DNA from: Alloacidobacterium dinghuense
Lineage (GTDB): Bacteria; Acidobacteriota; Terriglobia; Terriglobales; Acidobacteriaceae
Length of the DNA: 64,000 bases
Direction: 5' to 3'
Assembly (NCBI RefSeq): GCF_014274465.1
Contig: NZ_CP060394.1
Location: 3,906,001-3,970,000, forward strand
Below the pieces are notes generated by a model. It saw nothing but the letters and a program-made list of their open reading frames with translations, did not search any database and had not been told where the DNA came from. Position numbers and translations under genes: made by a program. Below are positions 37,712 to 47,712 of this stretch, one piece after another (the stretch's first letter is position 1; each line of letters begins with the position of its first letter).

Positions 37712-38926
37712 TTGGGAAATGATTTGAGCAATCCGGGGCCATCCGCGAAGGCCGTACGCCGAGTAGACCTGAATGCCATCGAGTTAGCCTCCAGCGAAAC
37801 TGCGCGCCGTATCAATCGAGAAATCATCCTGCAACTGATCCACTCGAGCCAACCGATCTCAAGGGCTGATCTGGCAAGGCTCTCCGGATTGCAGCGCAGC
37901 ACTGTCTCTCAGATCATCGAACAACTCATTCAGGAACGCTGGATACGCGAAGGCGCCGTAGCTCAGTCGCCACGCGGACGCCGTCCAACGATGCTGCTTC
38001 TGAATGATGAACTGGTGGTCCTGGCCGCCGACATTCATCCGCGCCAGGTCACCGTCGCCATGATCGATCTGACCGGTCGCCTCCTTTCGCGGTCTACGCT
38101 GCCGCTCGGCTCTGATCCCGCCAGATCCGTCGCCGGCATCATCGATTGCATGAAGCGAATCAGGGATAGCCATCCCAGGAAATCCCTGGAAGGCATCGGC
38201 ATCAGCGTTCCCGGACGCGTCGATACGGAATCGCAGTTGTTGATCTTTGCGCCAAACCTGCACTGGCCGAAATACGACATCAAGGGAGCCGTCGAGCGCG
38301 GCATGGAACTTCCCACTGAGATGGAAAACGCCGCCACTGCCTGCCTCATGTCTGAACTGTGGTTTGGACGAATGGATGGCGTCCGCGATGCAGTGTTGAT
38401 CACCGTTTCCGAAGGAATCGGCGGAGGAATCCTCGCAAATGGACAACTCGTAACCGGCCAGAACGGCATGGCCGGCGAATTCGGCCACATCGCCATTGAT
38501 CCCTCGGGCCCCCGCTGCGCCTGCACACAAAACGGCTGCTGGGAGGTTTTCGGATCTTGCAACGCCGGTCTGCGCTACTACTATCAGTCGGATCCAAAGG
38601 CGAAGCGCATCACGTTTCAAGAACTCCTCAACTTCGCGGAAGAGGGAAACGCGCATGCTGTCGCAGCTCTGGCAAAACAGGCCAAATACATCGGTCAAGG
38701 TTTGCGAATGGTCACCGCTGCCCTTTCGCCCGAATTAGTCCTCATCGCGGGAGATATCACTTCCGCCTGGCACCGCTTTTCACCCATCATTGAAGCCGAG
38801 TTGGAGAAGTCCACCTTGAAAGGAGAGCCGCCACGCCTTCTCGCCACGCATGAAGGCGACGTTGCGCGGCTTCGCGGTGCGGCCGCTCTCCTCCTCCAGC
38901 GCCACTCCATTCGCAGCAACGAATGA
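37712..38926 (+). CDS. ROK-family transcriptional regulator
   Basis: 404 residues. N-terminal winged helix-turn-helix (about 28-85: IILQLIHSSQPISRADLARL, STVSQIIEQLIQERWI), then the ROK sugar-kinase-like domain with EGIGGGILANGQLV, NGMAGEFGHIAID and the zinc-binding motif CACTQNGCWEVFGS. These repressors bind a sugar or sugar phosphate and control glycan-use genes. The start is a TTG at 37712; no ATG is in frame nearby, and GGAG lies about 12 nt upstream. The upstream region is AT-rich. No obvious target is adjacent, as it is followed only by a peptidase remnant. Confidence 0.9.
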   Translation: MGNDLSNPGPSAKAVRRVDLNAIELASSETARRINREIILQLIHSSQPISRADLARLSGLQRSTVSQIIEQLIQERWIREGAVAQSPRGRRPTMLLLNDELVVLAADIHPRQVTVAMIDLTGRLLSRSTLPLGSDPARSVAGIIDCMKRIRDSHPRKSLEGIGISVPGRVDTESQLLIFAPNLHWPKYDIKGAVERGMELPTEMENAATACLMSELWFGRMDGVRDAVLITVSEGIGGGILANGQLVTGQNGMAGEFGHIAIDPSGPRCACTQNGCWEVFGSCNAGLRYYYQSDPKAKRITFQELLNFAEEGNAHAVAALAKQAKYIGQGLRMVTAALSPELVLIAGDITSAWHRFSPIIEAELEKSTLKGEPPRLLATHEGDVARLRGAAALLLQRHSIRSNE

Positions 38927-38984
38927 AACGCGATCTGTGAGCGCGTTATTCCAAAGCTCCTCAGCAACGCGTTGGGATGTCTTC

Positions 38985-39098
38985 GCATTCGAGACGGATT
39001 CGTCCCTGGCCACAGGCCCGGGCTGGGATAACGTCACTGGATTGGGCACGCCGAGTGGCATGCCCTTCATCAATCAAGTATTGAAAGCAATCAAGTAA
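38985..39098 (+). pseudogene. C-terminal remnant of an S53 (sedolisin) peptidase
   Basis: The last 30 or so codons before the stop at 39098 read ATGPGWDNVTGLGTPSGMPF and end in LKAIK. This is the calcium-site end of S53 serine-carboxyl peptidases (kumamolisin/sedolisin family, usually 500 residues or more). Nothing upstream in that frame resembles the rest, because the ROK gene occupies it to 38926. The remainder has been lost, but the terminator that follows is intact, so this is the scar of a deletion. Confidence 0.7.
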
Positions 39099-39121
39099 AT
39101 TCACGAATGCAGCATCTCGGC

Positions 39122-39150
39122 GGGTCGCTCCTTCCAGCGACCCGTCTTTT
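39122..39150 (+). terminator. intrinsic terminator
   Basis: Stem GGGTCGCT / AGCGACCC with a 6-nt loop, followed by gtctttt. It presumably ended the lost S53 gene and now ends ROK transcription. Confidence 0.85.
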
Positions 39151-39205
39151 CTCGATGCCGATTTCCTTCTCCAGAATCACCCACCGCATCTACGTGAAGA
39201 GTGGC

Positions 39206-41116
39206 TCAATGCCCCTGACTCAGCTCTTGTGCAACCGTCAACCCACCCGCGCGCAAAATCCCCGGCACATTAAAATGCTCCAGATAGTCCGCGTCGGATG
39301 TCAACTTGGGAACATTCTCCAAATGCAATGAAACCGGAACATCGCTGACTGCAGCTGCGAATGTAGCCCACAACGCGGCATCCCCGGTGACAAACAGTTC
39401 TACATTTTGATCGCCCCTGCTCGCATAAACAATCGCCGTGACAACATCCTGAACGCGAGCCGCATCATCGCTCACATTGAAAGTCAAAAACTTCGGATAC
39501 CCAGCAGCAGCATCGGCACGCTCCTCATCATCCGCATCCTCGGCCAGCTTCGGGGTAGGTCCGTTCGAAATGTCGCCAACACGCGGAGCCTTTGCCGCCC
39601 CACTCTGAAACACATCAAGCAACAGAACAGCCCGGCCCTCTTTGTGCAGTCGCCTGACCACGTCACTATCCAGAGCAGCCGCCGAACCTCTCGGATCGAT
39701 TACGATTGCGGGCGCGCCACTCCCCTCGATCCAGATCCCAGGCACGCGATCCCCCTTCCCCGCGCGTCCAAGAACGATCGAGCGGCCATCGCGATCAGCG
39801 ATGACCTGCCGTGGCACCTCCACCGCAAGCGTCTGCCTGAGCCGCTCGCGAAGAAAAGCGCGATCCTGAAGCTCCCCATTTTCAAGCTTTTTGTTCTGAA
39901 CCTCCGATCGTTCCCGCCAGAGCCGAAACACACTGTCCAGGTCGAGCGCATTCGCCGGCAGCGTGCGATTCGACAGCGCCATCATGTCCTGCAGCGGAGG
40001 CACATCAATGTCGTGCTCAATCAGTTCCCCGCTTTCGCTTATACCTTGATTCTGCTTGGCAAAAAAGCGATAGACGGCCTCGCGGCTGGGCCTGTTGAAG
40101 TTGTGCGGAGCATCCATCTGAACAACTGCCACCTGATCGCCCTTGCCGTAGAGGTCGTAAATCCTTCGAATCGCGGGATACTCTTCCTGCGGAACATTGC
40201 GCGTCCAATCACCCGTCGCAGAAACCAGCAGCATCGGCTTCGGCGCAAATATGGCGGCAATCTCAACATTGCTTGTATTGATGCGCAATCCCGGAGCATT
40301 CTCACACAAGTCGCCGCCCTGCATGATCGCCGACACCATATTGACCGGCGCGGCAAACTGCACGCGATCATCCACAGCCGCCAGCAGAAAGGCCTGCGTC
40401 CCACCGCCGGATGCACCTGTTATCCCCAGCCGCCCCGCGTCAACATCGTCAAGCGAAGCAAGAAAATCAAGCGACCGGATCGAATTCCACAACTGCAATC
40501 CCAGCGGACCAAACGACCACAACCGCTGCTCTGCGCTGCCGAATCGATGAGGCAATTGAATCGTGTCGGTATAGCCAACCATGTCGTAGGCAAAAACCAC
40601 GTATCCCTGCCGTGCGAGGCTGATGCCGAGAGAAGGCCCGGAGTAAAGCGGCTGATTTTCCAGCCGCCCATACGGCCAGTGCCCATGAGGATTGAGAACA
40701 CCCGGGTGCTTCGCCTTCCCGTTGCGCGGGCGATACAGATTGCCGCCCAGATAAAAGCCGGGCAGCGTCTCAATCAGCACCTTCTCGATCGTGTAATCCT
40801 TTCGCTCAATCTTCCCGAACACTTGTGCATTGAGCGGAGTCTTCTCCGGCATCGGCGACAGCCCTGCGGAAACCAGAATCTGATTCCGCAAAAACACTCT
40901 GCGCTGCTCCCACGCTTTCAAACTGGTGAATTCGGGCAGCGGCAAGTGCGTGTCGACCGTCGTGATGTTGGCGTTACGAGCATCCTCCGCGGGTACATGT
41001 TCTGCAGATTGCTGCGCGAGCACAGGTGAAGCGCAACCGCACATCGCAGCAAGAACAACAGCGATTCCGACACAATCGCGCAATCCCTTAATGGCAGAAT
41101 CGCTCGCGTTTTCCAT
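39206..41116 (-). CDS. secreted acetyl-xylan-esterase-like alpha/beta-hydrolase
   Basis: About 636 residues. A signal or lipoprotein-like N-terminus (GIAVVLAAMCGCASPVLAQ) precedes two hydrolase-like regions. The first (about 60-390) is a canonical alpha/beta-hydrolase of the acetyl xylan esterase type: HPGVLNPHGHWPYG, YVVFAYDMVGYTDT, the nucleophile elbow TGASGGGTQAFLLAA, and KPMLLVSATGDWT near the acid. The second (about 440-630) has a beta-rich, weaker hydrolase-like pattern without a clear nucleophile. ATG at 41116 gives the signal peptide; the frame continues to 41149. It is divergent from the CRTAC1-like gene with 55 bp between starts. Esterase action on acetylated or feruloylated plant polysaccharide is inferred. 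Confidence 0.75.
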   Translation of the reverse strand: MENASDSAIKGLRDCVGIAVVLAAMCGCASPVLAQQSAEHVPAEDARNANITTVDTHLPLPEFTSLKAWEQRRVFLRNQILVSAGLSPMPEKTPLNAQVFGKIERKDYTIEKVLIETLPGFYLGGNLYRPRNGKAKHPGVLNPHGHWPYGRLENQPLYSGPSLGISLARQGYVVFAYDMVGYTDTIQLPHRFGSAEQRLWSFGPLGLQLWNSIRSLDFLASLDDVDAGRLGITGASGGGTQAFLLAAVDDRVQFAAPVNMVSAIMQGGDLCENAPGLRINTSNVEIAAIFAPKPMLLVSATGDWTRNVPQEEYPAIRRIYDLYGKGDQVAVVQMDAPHNFNRPSREAVYRFFAKQNQGISESGELIEHDIDVPPLQDMMALSNRTLPANALDLDSVFRLWRERSEVQNKKLENGELQDRAFLRERLRQTLAVEVPRQVIADRDGRSIVLGRAGKGDRVPGIWIEGSGAPAIVIDPRGSAAALDSDVVRRLHKEGRAVLLLDVFQSGAAKAPRVGDISNGPTPKLAEDADDEERADAAAGYPKFLTFNVSDDAARVQDVVTAIVYASRGDQNVELFVTGDAALWATFAAAVSDVPVSLHLENVPKLTSDADYLEHFNVPGILRAGGLTVAQELSQGH

Positions 41117-41171
41117 CACGAATCCTTCCCGTGTCCCTAAACACAGCATTCCCGGCCCTCATCACGTTACA

Positions 41172-43031
41172 ATGAACTTCGCCCACTCAAACAGCAGGAT
41201 TTTTCAGGTGCCCATCGAACCAAGCCCCATCGCATCCGCGGAATTTTCCAGAACAACACAATCCAGGCAGCCCTTCTTGAGCGCAGCGCGTCAGGCCTCA
41301 GCGTGCCTTTTGCTTGTAGTCCAGGCCTTCGCACAGGCACACAGCCCGGCCTCGCCTCCGCCCGCCGGAGTCAAATCACGCGTTTGCAAAGACCGCCCCA
41401 TCCCGCAGCTTGTCGATGTCACCCGGAAGTCCGGCATCAACTTCAAACACTTGTCCGCGCCGGAAAAGAAATACATCGTCGAATCGATGAGCGGCGGCGT
41501 CATCATCATCGACTACGATCGCGACGGCTGGCCCGACATTTATTTCACCAACGCGCCCACCGTCGACATGGCGCTCAAAGGAGAAAAAGCCCGCAGCGCA
41601 CTCTATCACAACAACCACGACGGCACCTTCACCGACGTAACCGACAAAGCCGGCATCGCCACACCCTGCTTCGCCATGGGCGGAGCCGTCGGCGACTACA
41701 ACAACGACGGCTGGCCCGACATCTACGTCACCTGCCTTGGCGGCAATGTTCTCTATAAGAACAACGGCAACGGCACCTTTACCGACGTAACCAAAGAAGC
41801 AGGCGTAGCCGACGGCCGCTGGTCTACCGGAGCCGCCTTCGGCGATTATGACGGCGACGGATTTGTAGACCTGATGGTTACAAATTACGTCGATTTCAAG
41901 CTCTCCGACCTGCCCGAATTTGGCAGCAAGCCCACCTGCAAATATCGCGGCATCGACGTGCAGTGCGGACCGCGCGGACTCAAAGGCGCAGGCGACGCGC
42001 TCTACCACAACAACGGTAACGGCACCTTCACCGACGTCTCGAAGACCGCAGGGGTCAGCGATCCCGACGGCTACTACGGCCTCGGCGTCGTCTGGTCTGA
42101 CTTCAACAACACCGGACGACCCGACATCTATGTTGCCAACGACTCCACGCCCAACTATCTCTACAAGAACGACGGCAACGGCAAGTTCACCGACATCGGC
42201 CTCGAATCCGGCACCGCCGTCAGCAATGATGGCTCCGAACAAGGCTCCATGGGCGTCGCCATCGGCGACTACAACCACACCGGGCGCTTCTCCATCTACG
42301 TAACCAACTTTGCCGACGAAAATAGCGCCCTCTATGAGAACCTCGGCAACTACGACTTCCGCGAAGCTTCCTACGATGCCGGCGTCGGCCTGCCTGTGCT
42401 TCCATGGATCAAGTGGGGTGACGCCTTCGTCGATCTGGACAATGACGGTTGGGAAGACCTTATCGCCGTCAATGGCCAGGTCTACCCGCAGGTCGACTCG
42501 CTGCCCTCCGGCGCGCGCTACCATCAGCCCAAAAATCTCTTCATGAATGAACGCAATGGCAGCTTCTGCGACGCCAGCAATCAGGCCGGCCCCGCACTCA
42601 TCGAGCCACGCGTCAGCCGCGGCCTCGCCGTCGCCGATCTTGACAACGACGGCAACGTCGACATCGTTATCTCCGACATCGACGGCTCACCCATGATCCT
42701 CCACAACAACGGCGTTCCAGGCACGCACTGGGTCAGCTTCGAACTCGCCGGAACGAAAAGCAATCGTCTCGCCCTCGGCGCTCGCGTCACCATCACCGCC
42801 GGAGGCATGACGCAAACCGACGAAGTCCGCAGCGGCGGCAGTTACATCTCTCAAAGCGACCTTCGCCTCCACTTCGGTCTAGCCAAAGCCGCGAAAGTCG
42901 ATTCCGTCGAAATCCGCTGGCCCTCCGGCGGCGTCGAAAAGCTCACCAACCTCGCCGCCGATCATTTCTATGCCGTCCGCGAAGGTTCCGGCCTCGTTTC
43001 CCGGGAAAATCTGTTTAACCAACTGAAATGA
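41172..43031 (+). CDS. secreted FG-GAP/VCBS repeat protein with UnbV/ASPIC domain (CRTAC1-like)
   Basis: 619 residues. After an N-terminal hydrophobic segment (ASACLLLVVQAFAQA) come at least seven calcium-binding FG-GAP repeats, for example DYDRDGWPDIYF, DYNNDGWPDIYV, DYDGDGFVDLMV, DLDNDGWEDLIA and DLDNDGNVDIVI, together forming a beta-propeller. The C-terminal 80 residues are the UnbV/ASPIC domain (GARVTITAGGMTQTDEV, SGGSYISQSDLRLHFGL). Such proteins are abundant in Acidobacteria and Planctomycetes; binding or adhesion roles are assumed but unproven. ATG at 41172 was chosen because upstream frame lies inside the divergent esterase gene. Confidence 0.88.
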   Translation: MNFAHSNSRIFQVPIEPSPIASAEFSRTTQSRQPFLSAARQASACLLLVVQAFAQAHSPASPPPAGVKSRVCKDRPIPQLVDVTRKSGINFKHLSAPEKKYIVESMSGGVIIIDYDRDGWPDIYFTNAPTVDMALKGEKARSALYHNNHDGTFTDVTDKAGIATPCFAMGGAVGDYNNDGWPDIYVTCLGGNVLYKNNGNGTFTDVTKEAGVADGRWSTGAAFGDYDGDGFVDLMVTNYVDFKLSDLPEFGSKPTCKYRGIDVQCGPRGLKGAGDALYHNNGNGTFTDVSKTAGVSDPDGYYGLGVVWSDFNNTGRPDIYVANDSTPNYLYKNDGNGKFTDIGLESGTAVSNDGSEQGSMGVAIGDYNHTGRFSIYVTNFADENSALYENLGNYDFREASYDAGVGLPVLPWIKWGDAFVDLDNDGWEDLIAVNGQVYPQVDSLPSGARYHQPKNLFMNERNGSFCDASNQAGPALIEPRVSRGLAVADLDNDGNVDIVISDIDGSPMILHNNGVPGTHWVSFELAGTKSNRLALGARVTITAGGMTQTDEVRSGGSYISQSDLRLHFGLAKAAKVDSVEIRWPSGGVEKLTNLAADHFYAVREGSGLVSRENLFNQLK

Positions 43032-43665
43032 TTTCACAGGTGAAAATCACGAGGTTTAACTAGTTGCAATCATTAAACATCTGCAATTCAGACAAGGCTT
43101 CGAGGCCATCACAGAGCAAATTTGGTTTTATGAGTAAGCGACGATTCTCAGCGCTCTTTTGACCCCACTTCCCTTCAAGACCATCTCAATCTGCGATTTT
43201 AGGGATGAATCGCCCTATTAAAGGTAGCCAACGCCCAGTTTTCGATGACCAAACCACAATGAAAACGATTACATTTGAAGTATCGCCAAGATTTCCACAA
43301 AAATCTTTGAGGAGTAGATCAAACGATTTATTTCAATGTTTTCTATCACTTTAATGAGTACAGCCTTTTTATCCAGTGCAAAACATAGCACATTTTTGAG
43401 TCGCTCTCTTGACAAGTCAAAACTCGAACAAGCCTAATAGTCAACGCAGGGATTGCGACCCCGGCATTGCTGTACTCAAACCGTTTACTTAACGGTCTTT
43501 TCCGGGTTCATCTCATTTTTCACAAATGATTTTCGGCACGGAATTTTGATGTATTTGGTACTCATAACGTTGTAGACAAGTATATACAGGTTAACAACTT
43601 AAAGGCAGCCTTGTCCAACCGGACAGGACCAGCCTGTTTGACGTAAATCAGGGAGGCTAATTCAA
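43032..43665. promoter_or_regulatory. long AT-rich leader of TonB receptor
   Basis: 634 bp without a gene and clearly more AT-rich than its flanks. It contains an inverted repeat ACCGTT-tactt-AACGGT (43480-43496), followed by ctttt, which could be an operator or a weak terminator. The receptor's ribosome site (CAGGGAGG) is at its right end. No tRNA or riboswitch pattern is evident to me. Confidence 0.35.
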
Positions 43666-46600
43666 ATGAGACGATCACGAGTGTTCCTCGTGCTGATCGC
43701 CCTCGCCGCGGCTTTGCTGTCGTGGCATCCGGCGCACGCACAGAAAATCACCGGTACGATCACCGGCACAGTTACCGATTCAAGCGGCGCAGCTGTTTCC
43801 GGGGCGACCGTAACCATCACCAATACCGCAACCAATAAGGTTCAAGCCGTCACCACCGACCCTCAGGGCGGGTACACCGTCGCCGAACTGCCTGAATCCA
43901 CCTACACCGTGGAAATCAAGGCCACCGGATTCCAGGACTACATCACCAAGGGCGCCGTGGTGCACGTCGCCACCACCACCAACGTCAATGCGCAGATGCA
44001 GCTCGGCAGCGTCAGCCAGTCCGTCACCGTGCAGGCCAACGCCATCCAGGTGCAGACTGACAGCGCCGCGCTCGGCGCCGTCGTCGACAGCACCCAGGTC
44101 AAGGAACTCCCGCTTAACGGCCGCAACTTCGTCGAGCTCACCCAGCTCCAGCCCGGCGTCTCCGCCGCCAACAACTTCGTCAACACCGGCAAGGGCCTCA
44201 ACGGTGGCGTGGACATGTCGATCAACGGCAACCCCACCACCAACAACCTCTTCCTCGTCGACGGCGTCAACAACAACGACGTAGGCTCCAACCGCACCAT
44301 CCTGATCTATCCATCGAACGAGGCCATTGCCGAGTTCAAGATGTTGCTCAACAGCTACGGCCCTGAGTACGGACAGGCCTCCGGCGGCATCATCAGCATC
44401 GTTACCCGCAGCGGCAGCAACCAGTTCCACGGCAGCGCCTTCTATAACGGACGTAACGATGCACTCGACTCGTATACCTTCTTCTCCGCTCCGAACGCCG
44501 GCAAGGGCTTGCCCCTCAACGGCAAGGACAAGGAGCGCCGCAATGACTGGGGCTACTCCATTGGCGGTCCCATCAAGCGCGACAAGCTCTTCGGCTTCTT
44601 CTCTGAAGAGTGGAACCACGAAATCAAGGGCCGCCAGGTCAGCCAATGCGTCCCCACTTCGGCTGAACTCGCTGGTGACTTCTCCACCCTGGGTTGCAAC
44701 CAAGCCAACTTCCCTGACTTCAGCAAAGTACCAGCCAACATGCTGGCTGGCCCGCACACCCTGACGGCAGTCGATCCATCCACAGCTACCATGCTGAAGA
44801 TGCTGCCCCTGCCCACCACGCAGAACGGCGCGCTCAACTCCAACGGTCAGAACTGGTCCTCGTCGCTCCCGACTGGTCTTTTCTGGCGTGAAGAAAACGC
44901 CCGTGGCGATTACGACCTCAACGCGAAGAACCACATCATGGGCCGTTACACCCAGGACACCTGGTCGAACCCGGCCTTCAACGCTGGCTATTGGGGCGAT
45001 ACCGTTTATCCCGCGCTCAACAGCAACTGGGCTCAGCCGTCCAAGTCCATCACCGCGCACTGGACCTCCACCATCACCAACTCGCTGGTGAACGATGCGG
45101 CCTTCAACTACTCCAACAACCGCATTCAGATCACCGCAGGCGGCACCAACCCCGGTCTTCTGGCCCAGGTTTCTTCCGCAATCCCAACTCTGTACCCTGA
45201 ATCCCTGAAGCATTCTGCGGAAGGCGTTCCTTCGGTCAACTTCGGGTCTTACGGCGGCACCACTTCGCTGCAGGCTCCGTGGCAGAATCAGCTCGACATC
45301 TACACCTTCCGCGACGACCTGTCGTGGATCAAGGGTCAGCACAGCTACAAGTTCGGCGCCTTCCTCGGCTTCAATGGCAAGAATGAAGACGTCAACAGCT
45401 CCACCGGCGAGCGTCCGACCATTGGCGCTGTCGCAACCGGTGCGGGCGGCACTGAAACCAACGACGCCCTGGCCAATCTCGAATTGACCGGCAACACCTT
45501 CAACATCAGCGAGACTTCGACCAACATCCGCGCTCAGCTCCGCTGGCGTGACTACGAGTTCTACGCCGGCGATACCTGGAAGATGTCGCAGCACCTCACC
45601 TTGAGCTACGGCGCGCGCTACTCGCTCCTGCTGCAGCCCTACCAGCCCAACGACCAGATCACCAGCTTCCAGCCCTCGCTCTACGATCCCACCAAGCCCG
45701 CATCAGACGCCTGCAACGGCCTCTGGGTGGCTCCTGGAACCGATCCCTGCGGCGCGGCCAACAAGCAGTTTGGCACCAACTTCTCAAGCGGAACCCCGGG
45801 CCCCAACCGCTCGCTCATCAAGAACGGCTATCACAACATCGCTCCTCGCGTCGGCGTCATCTGGGATCCCTTCGGAACCAGCAAGACTGTCATCCGCGCT
45901 GGCGGCGGCCAGTTCTATCAGCGTGAGCGTGTTTCTCGTTACACACTGGTGGCCAACGCTCCGTTCGCCCTTACCACCAACAACTACGCACGCACCCTCG
46001 GGGGCGCCACGCCTTCCAGCCTTTCCGGAACGGCCAGCCCCTCCGGCGGTGAGGATCCAAATTCGAACCTTCCTAACTCCTGGCAGTGGAACTTTACGAT
46101 CGAGCAGGCCATCGGCCCGAACACCACCTTCCAGGCCGGATACGTTGGCAACCGCGGTCTTCATCTGACGGATTCCTACGATGTCAACAGCATTGCTCCG
46201 CAGAACTGGCTGACGGCGACCTTTGCCAACAGCGGTGCCGACACCAACAACCTGCGTCCGTACCCCGCCGGCGGCAACAACGGCACGCTCACCTATTGGA
46301 CACACAACGGTGGTTCAAACTACAACGCTTTTCAGGCTGTGGTAAAGAGCCGCATCGGCAACTCCCTCACCTGGGGAGCCGCCTATACCTGGTCGCACAC
46401 TCTGGCTGACGTCATCGTCGACGACTCCGGCGGTGGCATCGGCCAGCAGTCTCGCACCTACTATACGAATTCGCGCCTTGACTACGGCTCGTCTGACGTC
46501 AACCGCCCGAACATGTTCGTAGCCAACGCAACCTATTATCTGCCCAAGCTGCAAGGAGCCAACCTCCTTGAACGCAGCACGCTTGGCGGATGGGAAACCA

Positions 46601-47196
46601 CCGGCATCATCACCGCCCAGAACGGCAACAACTTCACCATCTACCAGGGCGCGCATGAAGCCAATCTGGTCGCTGGCGCAAGCAGCCAGCTGAACCAGAA
46701 CGGCGCACTGGTCGAAACCGGCTTCACCTCGCCGCTACGTCCGCTCCAAACCGGACAGAGCTGCGTCACCGGCCGGAATTCGAACCAGGTCGCCAACGCG
46801 GGCGCATTTACCCTCGTCGGCTATGCGCTCGGCACGCTGCCCACCAATATGGAGCCGCGCGGTTTCTGCGGTGGTCCTAACTTCAACAACACTGACTTCT
46901 CCGTCCGCAAGAACTGGACCGTCAAGGAAAAGGTGAACATCCAGTTCAACTTCGACTTCTTCAACCTCTTCAACCATCCGAACTTCAGCCCCGCCACGCA
47001 GAACCCGATTCAGGCGATCAACTGCGGTGCGGTGGCGGGAACCGACCCGTCAACGGGCCACTCACTCTACAACGCCTGCAGCCCGACCAACAACATCGTC
47101 TCGGCGCAGGATCTGACCCCTGGATTCGGCACATCCACAAGTCTGCTGGGCACACCGGCTCGCCAGATCCAGTACGGTCTCCACTTCAACTTTTAA
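43666..47196 (+). CDS. TonB-dependent receptor, Oar-like
   Basis: 1,176 residues. Signal peptide (VFLVLIALAAALLSWHPAHAQ), carboxypeptidase-regulatory-like domain (about 30-115: TGTVTDSSGAAVSGATVTIT), LPLNGRNF at 148-155, plug (FLVDGVNNNDVG) and barrel ending YGLHFNF. ATG at 43666 follows CAGGGAGG. Codon use is more strongly biased to C-ending codons (AAC, ACC, GGC, CTC) than in the other receptors here. That suggests high expression and explains the long antisense open frames across it. It has a long AT-rich leader and a strong terminator, so it is probably monocistronic. Substrate unknown. Confidence 0.94.
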   Translation: MRRSRVFLVLIALAAALLSWHPAHAQKITGTITGTVTDSSGAAVSGATVTITNTATNKVQAVTTDPQGGYTVAELPESTYTVEIKATGFQDYITKGAVVHVATTTNVNAQMQLGSVSQSVTVQANAIQVQTDSAALGAVVDSTQVKELPLNGRNFVELTQLQPGVSAANNFVNTGKGLNGGVDMSINGNPTTNNLFLVDGVNNNDVGSNRTILIYPSNEAIAEFKMLLNSYGPEYGQASGGIISIVTRSGSNQFHGSAFYNGRNDALDSYTFFSAPNAGKGLPLNGKDKERRNDWGYSIGGPIKRDKLFGFFSEEWNHEIKGRQVSQCVPTSAELAGDFSTLGCNQANFPDFSKVPANMLAGPHTLTAVDPSTATMLKMLPLPTTQNGALNSNGQNWSSSLPTGLFWREENARGDYDLNAKNHIMGRYTQDTWSNPAFNAGYWGDTVYPALNSNWAQPSKSITAHWTSTITNSLVNDAAFNYSNNRIQITAGGTNPGLLAQVSSAIPTLYPESLKHSAEGVPSVNFGSYGGTTSLQAPWQNQLDIYTFRDDLSWIKGQHSYKFGAFLGFNGKNEDVNSSTGERPTIGAVATGAGGTETNDALANLELTGNTFNISETSTNIRAQLRWRDYEFYAGDTWKMSQHLTLSYGARYSLLLQPYQPNDQITSFQPSLYDPTKPASDACNGLWVAPGTDPCGAANKQFGTNFSSGTPGPNRSLIKNGYHNIAPRVGVIWDPFGTSKTVIRAGGGQFYQRERVSRYTLVANAPFALTTNNYARTLGGATPSSLSGTASPSGGEDPNSNLPNSWQWNFTIEQAIGPNTTFQAGYVGNRGLHLTDSYDVNSIAPQNWLTATFANSGADTNNLRPYPAGGNNGTLTYWTHNGGSNYNAFQAVVKSRIGNSLTWGAAYTWSHTLADVIVDDSGGGIGQQSRTYYTNSRLDYGSSDVNRPNMFVANATYYLPKLQGANLLERSTLGGWETTGIITAQNGNNFTIYQGAHEANLVAGASSQLNQNGALVETGFTSPLRPLQTGQSCVTGRNSNQVANAGAFTLVGYALGTLPTNMEPRGFCGGPNFNNTDFSVRKNWTVKEKVNIQFNFDFFNLFNHPNFSPATQNPIQAINCGAVAGTDPSTGHSLYNACSPTNNIVSAQDLTPGFGTSTSLLGTPARQIQYGLHFNF

Positions 47197-47217
47197 CCGC
47201 TCTCCCAAGAGCTTTCC

Positions 47218-47248
47218 GGCAGGTTCCGCAAGGAACCTGCCATTTTTC
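47218..47248 (+). terminator. intrinsic terminator of TonB receptor
   Basis: Perfect 10-bp stem GGCAGGTTCC / GGAACCTGCC, GCAA tetraloop, then attttt. Confidence 0.93.
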
Positions 47249-47284
47249 TTTGCAAACGAAAAAACACACCACTTCAACAGTGCT

Positions 47285-47512
47285 GTCATCCTGAGTGCAG
47301 CGAAGGATCTGCTTTTCGCAGGTGTTGGCACGAGAAGCGGTGTGTCCATAACATCACCCCGGCCCAAATGTCATCCTGAGCGGAGCGCGAAGCGCACAGT
47401 CGAAGGACCCGCAGCGGGAAACAGCTGCGAAGCCTTGCGAGAGCAAGGCTCGCAATCGCATCGTTAAGCACGAAAATGGGTGCCCCATCCTTTGCGGAGC
47501 GAAAGGGTGGGA
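47285..47512. repeat. intergenic palindromic repeats (types B, B, C)
   Basis: Two copies of a 'gtcatcctgagcg' module (47285-47312 and 47370-47410, both ending gaagga-c/tc-tgc-like) and one 'gggtgccccatcc...ggtggga' module (47478-47512), whose ends pair as CCCATCCTTT / AAAGGGTGGG. The same modules recur at 47941-47974, 60005-60036 and 60869-61816. They resemble REP-type elements. A fragment 'cctgagcgaagccgaagga' also lies near 47563-47581. Confidence 0.75.
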
Positions 47513-47712
47513 GAGCAATACCCCAACCCACCCGTCATTCCGACGACCAACGGGAGAGCCTGTCCTGAGCGAAGCCGAAGGAAAGAATCAGAACGATCTT
47601 TGCGACTCCAAAATTCCGGCCAAACAATCGAAGAACGGCCTCACAAACGAGCCAAGGGTAAATCGCATCCTAGTCTTCGTACGCCCGAGATCAGATCACC
47701 GAGGAGAATCCC

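Noticed and set aside
39407-41029. 540-codon open frame on the plus strand
   Set aside because: Antisense to the esterase gene at 39206-41116; no ribosome site, composition skewed to Arg/Ile/His, no domain.
41376-42524. 382-codon open frame on the minus strand
   Set aside because: Antisense to the FG-GAP repeats of the CRTAC1-like gene; its Val/Ala/Gly periodicity only mirrors those repeats.
43780-45594. 604-codon open frame on the minus strand
   Set aside because: It lies fully antisense to the TonB receptor at 43666-47196, whose strong bias for C-ending codons keeps the opposite strand free of stops. The predicted protein is low-complexity Gly/Val/Glu-rich.
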